Positions 13,039 through 16,390 of a stretch of 16,390 bases of DNA are shown here, piece after piece; position 1 is the first letter of the stretch; every line of letters starts with the position of its first letter. The position numbers and the translations under genes were made by a program. Below the pieces are notes generated by a model. It saw only the letters and a list, made by a program, of their open reading frames with translations. It did no database searches and was not told the DNA's origin. Origin of the DNA: Limnohabitans sp. (GTDB lineage: Bacteria > Pseudomonadota > Gammaproteobacteria > Burkholderiales > Burkholderiaceae_C); assembly GCA_018883305.1 (NCBI GenBank), contig VEQI01000031.1, positions 1-16,390 of the forward strand. The letters run 5' to 3'.

Positions 13039-14949
13039 ATGCAGTTCTACAAAAACGGATTCCGCGGCGGCAGCCCCGACATCAAGCAGGCTGCGCCCAA
13101 CCGGCGCAACCGCGGCATCAATGAGCCCTTGCCTGAACAAGTGGATGTACTCATTGCGGGCACCGGGCCAGCAGGTCTGTGTCTGGCCGCGCAATTGGCG
13201 CAGTTCCCCGAGATCGAGACCATGATCATCGAGCGCATGCCCACCAACATCATCAAGGGCAAGGCGGACGGCATCAACACGCGCACCATGGAAATGTTCC
13301 AGGCCTTCGGCTTCGCCGACAAGGTCAAGCGCGAAACCTACTGGGTCAATCAAACCGCATTCTGGATGCCTGATCCTCAAAACCCCCAGCACATCAAGCG
13401 CGTGGGCCGTGTGCAGGACGTGGCCGACGACAGCTCCGAGATGCCGCACATCCTGATCAATCAGGCGCGTCTGCACGAGTTGTTTCTGGAAGTCATGCGC
13501 AACTCACCCTCGCGGTTGGAGCCTGACTACAGTTGGGAAATTGTGGGTTTGACCATTGACCCCACCACCGACGATCACCCCGTGACCATCACCCTCAAGG
13601 ATTCCAGCGGGGTGAACTGGGGCGCCACCCGCACCGTGCGTGCCAACTATGTGGTGGGATGTGATGGTGCGCACTCCGCCGTGCGCAAGGCCATTGGCGG
13701 TCAGTTGCACGGTGACGCCGCGCATCAAGCTTGGGGGGTGATGGACATCCTGGCCAACACGGATTTTCCTGATGTGCGTCAGAAATGCCTGATCTCGTCG
13801 GCCAATGAGGGCAATGTGCTGATTCTGCCGCGTGAAGGTGGCTATCTATTCCGCATGTACGTGGAGCTGGACAAGTTGCGCCCGGATGAAAAAGCGGCTC
13901 AACGCAAATTCACACAAGACGACATGATTGCCGCGGCCAACCGAATCATCCGGCCGTATGCCATTGACGTGAAGGAAGTGGTCTGGTGGTCCATTTATGA
14001 CATTGGTCACAGCATCACTGACAAATTCGACGATGTCCCTGAGGGCGAAGACCGCAACCCCCGAGTCTTCACCGCCGGTGACGCCTGCCACACCCATTCG
14101 CCCAAGGCCGGGCAGGGCATGAACGTGTCCATGCAAGACACCTTCAATCTGGGCTGGAAATTGGTGCATGTGTTGCAAGGCCGGGCAGATGCCAGCTTGT
14201 TGCGCACCTACACCAAGGAACGTCTGACGGAGGCCAAGCGTCTGGTTGAGACCGATCACCAGTGGGCCCGCATCATGTCCGCGCCCACCACCCAGGCGGA
14301 GCGTGACGGCACGGAAGAACCCCGCATCATTCGTCAATTCAAAGCGAACCTGGAGTTCACGGGTGGCACGGCGGTCAAATATGACACGTCCACCTTGTTT
14401 GCTGCTAGCCAACACCAAGCGTTGGCCAAAGGCCAAGAGATTGGTCGTCGCTTCCACTCGGCACCGGTGGTCCGCGTGGCGGATGCCAAGCAAATGCAAC
14501 TGGGCCATGTGGCCGAGGCCGATGCCCGTTGGCGCATCTACGCGTTTGCCGGCCAGGCAGACAGCGCCAACCCGGGCTCGGCCATCCACCAGTTGGCCGA
14601 CTGGCTGGAAACGCACCCCGACTCACCCGTGGTCAAGCACACCCGTGCGGGCGAAGACATCGACGCGGTGATCGATGTCCGTGCCGTGTTCCAGCAGACC
14701 TTTGACCAACTGGCTTATGAGCACATGCCCTCCTTGCTGAGGCCCAAGACCGGCAAGCTCGGTTTGCAAGACTATGAAAAAGTGTTCTGCGTGGATCACA
14801 AAGGCCTGGGTGACATCTTTGACATGCGTGGCATCAACCGTGCGCAAGGCTGTATGGTCGTGGTTCGCCCCGACCAGTACGTGGCCCATGTTCTGCCCCT
14901 CAATGGCTATGCGGAACTGTCTGCCTACTTTGCGGGCGTCCTGAGGTAA
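13039..14949 (+). CDS. mobA: 3-Hydroxybenzoate 4-monooxygenase
   Basis: The ATG at 13039 has GGAGAC at 13028-13033. The 636-residue product matches MobA of Comamonas testosteroni (about 639 residues) from end to end as I recall it: MQFYKNGFRGG, FAD motif GTGPAG (41-46), KADGINTRTMEMF, HILINQARLHELFLE, NSPSRLEP, VVGCDGAHSAVR (Asp209-Gly210), AWGVMDILA, second FAD motif AGDACHTHSPKAGQGMN (Asp348), RFHSAPVVRVADAK, and the thioredoxin-like C-terminal domain with LGLQDYEKVF and VVVRPDQYVAHVLPL. It is a cytoplasmic flavoprotein that uses NADPH and oxygen to turn 3-hydroxybenzoate into protocatechuate. Protocatechuate dioxygenase genes are not in the window. It is divergent from the MarR gene that probably represses it. 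The AbrB-type membrane gene follows 109 bases later on the same strand. Confidence 0.93.
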   Translation: MQFYKNGFRGGSPDIKQAAPNRRNRGINEPLPEQVDVLIAGTGPAGLCLAAQLAQFPEIETMIIERMPTNIIKGKADGINTRTMEMFQAFGFADKVKRETYWVNQTAFWMPDPQNPQHIKRVGRVQDVADDSSEMPHILINQARLHELFLEVMRNSPSRLEPDYSWEIVGLTIDPTTDDHPVTITLKDSSGVNWGATRTVRANYVVGCDGAHSAVRKAIGGQLHGDAAHQAWGVMDILANTDFPDVRQKCLISSANEGNVLILPREGGYLFRMYVELDKLRPDEKAAQRKFTQDDMIAAANRIIRPYAIDVKEVVWWSIYDIGHSITDKFDDVPEGEDRNPRVFTAGDACHTHSPKAGQGMNVSMQDTFNLGWKLVHVLQGRADASLLRTYTKERLTEAKRLVETDHQWARIMSAPTTQAERDGTEEPRIIRQFKANLEFTGGTAVKYDTSTLFAASQHQALAKGQEIGRRFHSAPVVRVADAKQMQLGHVAEADARWRIYAFAGQADSANPGSAIHQLADWLETHPDSPVVKHTRAGEDIDAVIDVRAVFQQTFDQLAYEHMPSLLRPKTGKLGLQDYEKVFCVDHKGLGDIFDMRGINRAQGCMVVVRPDQYVAHVLPLNGYAELSAYFAGVLR

Positions 14950-15058
14950 CAGCATGGGACTGAGCGGACGGCCTGGAGGGCGACACTTCACAAGAGTACA
15001 TGAAGACACCAACCGAAGGATTTAAGATCCCTTGCTTGTCCATGAACCTTGTGCCTTG

Positions 15059-16126
15059 ATGCTCTCTGGCCCCACCGTCTCCCCCTCGCTGAGAGTCATC
15101 CTTACCCTCGTCATGGCTTATGCGGCCGCCAGGTTGTGCGTGGCGCTGCAAACACCTTTGCCCTGGATGATCGGCCCGTTGTTGATCACGGCCGTGTTGT
15201 CTGTCTTCGGGGCGCCCACCTCCAGCTGGATACCCTTGCGCAATACGGCACAGTGGACCATTGGCGCGGCACTGGGCATGTATTTCACGCCACAGGTCAG
15301 CGCCTTGGTGGTGAGCCTATGGTGGGTAGTGGTCTTGAGCGTGGTGTGGTCCCTGGCCTTGGGCTATGGCTATGGACGTTGGTTGTACCGCTGTAATGCT
15401 TCACGTGTTCCTGGGTTGGATCGGGTCACCACCTATTTCTCTAGCCTGATTGGTGGCGCTTCGGAAATGACTTTGCTGGCAGAACGTGAGAAGGCGCGTA
15501 CGGATCTGGTGGCATCTGCCCACAGTCTTCGCATTCTGATTGTCACGGTGACCGTGCCGGTGGCCATGCAGTGGAGTGGCTGGCATGGCCTGGACGTGGC
15601 TTCTGCACCCCAACGAGTGTTTGATGCCTGGGGGCTGATGCAACTGGCGGCGATCACCGGCGTGAGCGCCTGGGTGATGAAACAGTTGCGGCGCTCCAAC
15701 CCTTGGTTCGTGGGGGCGTTGGTGGCGTCCATCGTGTTGGCCACGAATCAAATCATGTTGTCTAGCATTCCCACCTGGATGACGAATGGCGCGCAAATGG
15801 TCATTGGTGTCAGCTTGGGGGTTCGCTTCACATCGCAATTTGTGCACACGGCGCCACGCTGGCTGATGAGTGTGGCGGTGGGCACGTTGTCCATGATTGT
15901 CTTGTGTGCCTTGTTCAGCCTGGTGCTGAGCCAATTGACGCAGCTTCCTGTAGCCACCATGATCCTCGCCTCTGCCCCTGGGGGCATTGCGGAGATGGCC
16001 ATCACGGCCAAGGTGCTGCAATTGGGGGTGGCTGTGGTGACGGCGCTGCAAGTCTGCCGAGTGATTGCCGTTTTATTCCTGGCCGACCCGCTGTTTCGCT
16101 GGCTGAGAGGGCGCGGACATTTTTGA
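15059..16126 (+). CDS. AbrB-family integral membrane protein (putative transporter)
   Basis: The product (355 residues from the ATG at 15059) is almost wholly hydrophobic, with about ten membrane segments arranged as two similar halves. PLPWMIGPLLITAVL near residue 35 and the matching NPWFVGALVASIV in the second half, SLIGGASEM near 130 and SAPGGIAEM near 310, identify the membrane AbrB-duplication family, often misnamed ammonia monooxygenase. It is not related to the DNA-binding AbrB. Function is poorly known; transport or regulation has been proposed. A TTG at 15032, twelve bases after AAGGA, is another possible start. It could be read through from mobA, and transport of an aromatic acid is conceivable but unproven. 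Its last 54 bases overlap the convergent photolyase frame. Confidence 0.88.
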   Translation: MLSGPTVSPSLRVILTLVMAYAAARLCVALQTPLPWMIGPLLITAVLSVFGAPTSSWIPLRNTAQWTIGAALGMYFTPQVSALVVSLWWVVVLSVVWSLALGYGYGRWLYRCNASRVPGLDRVTTYFSSLIGGASEMTLLAEREKARTDLVASAHSLRILIVTVTVPVAMQWSGWHGLDVASAPQRVFDAWGLMQLAAITGVSAWVMKQLRRSNPWFVGALVASIVLATNQIMLSSIPTWMTNGAQMVIGVSLGVRFTSQFVHTAPRWLMSVAVGTLSMIVLCALFSLVLSQLTQLPVATMILASAPGGIAEMAITAKVLQLGVAVVTALQVCRVIAVLFLADPLFRWLRGRGHF

Positions 16127-16390
16127 GGCACCAGCGGCCGACATCCGATGCAGCTGGTGATACACCATGCCCAACCGAGGGTTGCCTTCAAAATGCGAGC
16201 GGTGGCGCTCAAAGAAATTCCAGTAGAGCGCATTGAACGGGCAGGCGTCATCGCCAGTTTTTGATTTGGGGTTGTAGCTGCATGTCTGGCAATGGTCCCC
16301 CATGCGATGAAGATAGGCCGCACTGCTGACGTAGGGCTTGGTGGCCAGACGCCCGCCATCGGCCCATTGACTCATGCCCAGGGTATTGGG
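16073..16390 (-). CDS. Iron-sulfur bacterial photolyase/cryptochrome (FeS-BCP), C-terminal part
   Basis: The frame enters from the window edge (PNTLGMSQWADGG) and stops at 16073, so 105 residues of the C-terminus are seen. SQWADGGRLATKPY and SAAYLHRMGDHC are typical of the photolyase-related family to which Agrobacterium PhrB belongs. HCQTCSYN and DACPFNALYWNF supply three cysteines spaced 3 and 13 residues apart, exactly the spacing of Cys438, Cys441 and Cys454 that hold the 4Fe-4S cluster in PhrB; the fourth cysteine would lie beyond the edge. Such enzymes repair (6-4) photoproducts with FAD, the cluster and a lumazine antenna. The last 20 residues are Ser/Ala/Lys rich and overlap the end of the AbrB gene on the other strand. 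Confidence 0.9.
   Translation of the reverse strand, partial: PNTLGMSQWADGGRLATKPYVSSAAYLHRMGDHCQTCSYNPKSKTGDDACPFNALYWNFFERHRSHFEGNPRLGMVYHQLHRMSAAGASKMSAPSQPAKQRVGQE

Noticed and set aside
13846..14616. Minus-strand open frame of 256 codons inside mobA
   Set aside because: Antisense shadow of a strongly conserved coding region; no ribosome site or recognisable domain.
1..16390. Defence system, prophage, insertion sequence or CRISPR array
   Set aside because: No transposase, integrase, phage, nuclease or repeat-spacer pattern was found; nearly all coding capacity is explained by catabolic, regulatory, receptor and core genes.

Overview
The window looks like a chromosomal segment of a betaproteobacterium, most likely Burkholderiales and probably Comamonadaceae. 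The grounds are several Bug-type periplasmic binding proteins, a mobR/mobA pair of the kind known from Comamonas testosteroni, an IF-1 with a long basic tail beside a small RRM protein, and GC-rich coding sequence with GGAGAC-type ribosome sites. Genus and species cannot be settled from the sequence alone. I see no mobile element, rRNA, tRNA or CRISPR array.

Layout. (1) 1-975, minus strand: the N-terminus of an amidase-signature enzyme, cut by the window edge, and upstream of it a Bug binding-protein gene wrecked by an internal, frame-changing deletion. (2) 1105-4102: a LysR regulator (minus) divergent from a plus-strand pair, an intact Bug protein overlapping by ATGA with an ACMSD-type metal-dependent amidohydrolase or decarboxylase. 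(3) 4178-6119: an IclR regulator (minus) divergent from an orphan TRAP-type DctP binding protein, with a clean palindrome between them. (4) 6144-9869, minus: a compact operon of an MhpB-type extradiol dioxygenase, a Bug protein and a TfdB-type flavin phenol hydroxylase. (5) 10097-11001, minus: a probable housekeeping operon (conserved hypothetical, infA, RRM protein) ending in a strong intrinsic terminator. (6) 11300-14949: a nitronate monooxygenase-like gene and mobR (both minus), with mobA (3-hydroxybenzoate 4-monooxygenase) divergent from mobR. (7) 15059-16390: an AbrB-family membrane protein (plus) converging on the C-terminal end of an iron-sulfur photolyase/cryptochrome (minus, cut by the window edge).

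Taken together this is an aromatic-compound catabolic region interrupted by a short core-gene block. The flavin hydroxylases put OH groups on aromatic rings (TfdB-type to catechols, MobA to protocatechuate). The MhpB-type enzyme opens a catechol ring by meta cleavage. The ACMSD-like enzyme probably decarboxylates or hydrolyses an aromatic acid or ring-cleavage product. Each catabolic unit has its own local regulator or its own solute-binding protein, but no transporter membrane subunits for Bug or DctP lie in the window. Lower-pathway enzymes (ring-cleavage hydrolase, hydratase, aldolase, protocatechuate dioxygenase) are also absent and must lie elsewhere. No wholly new system stands out. The most notable points are the deleted Bug gene, the unusual mhpB/Bug/tfdB operon, the orphan DctP under a likely IclR operator, and the candidate MobR operator region.
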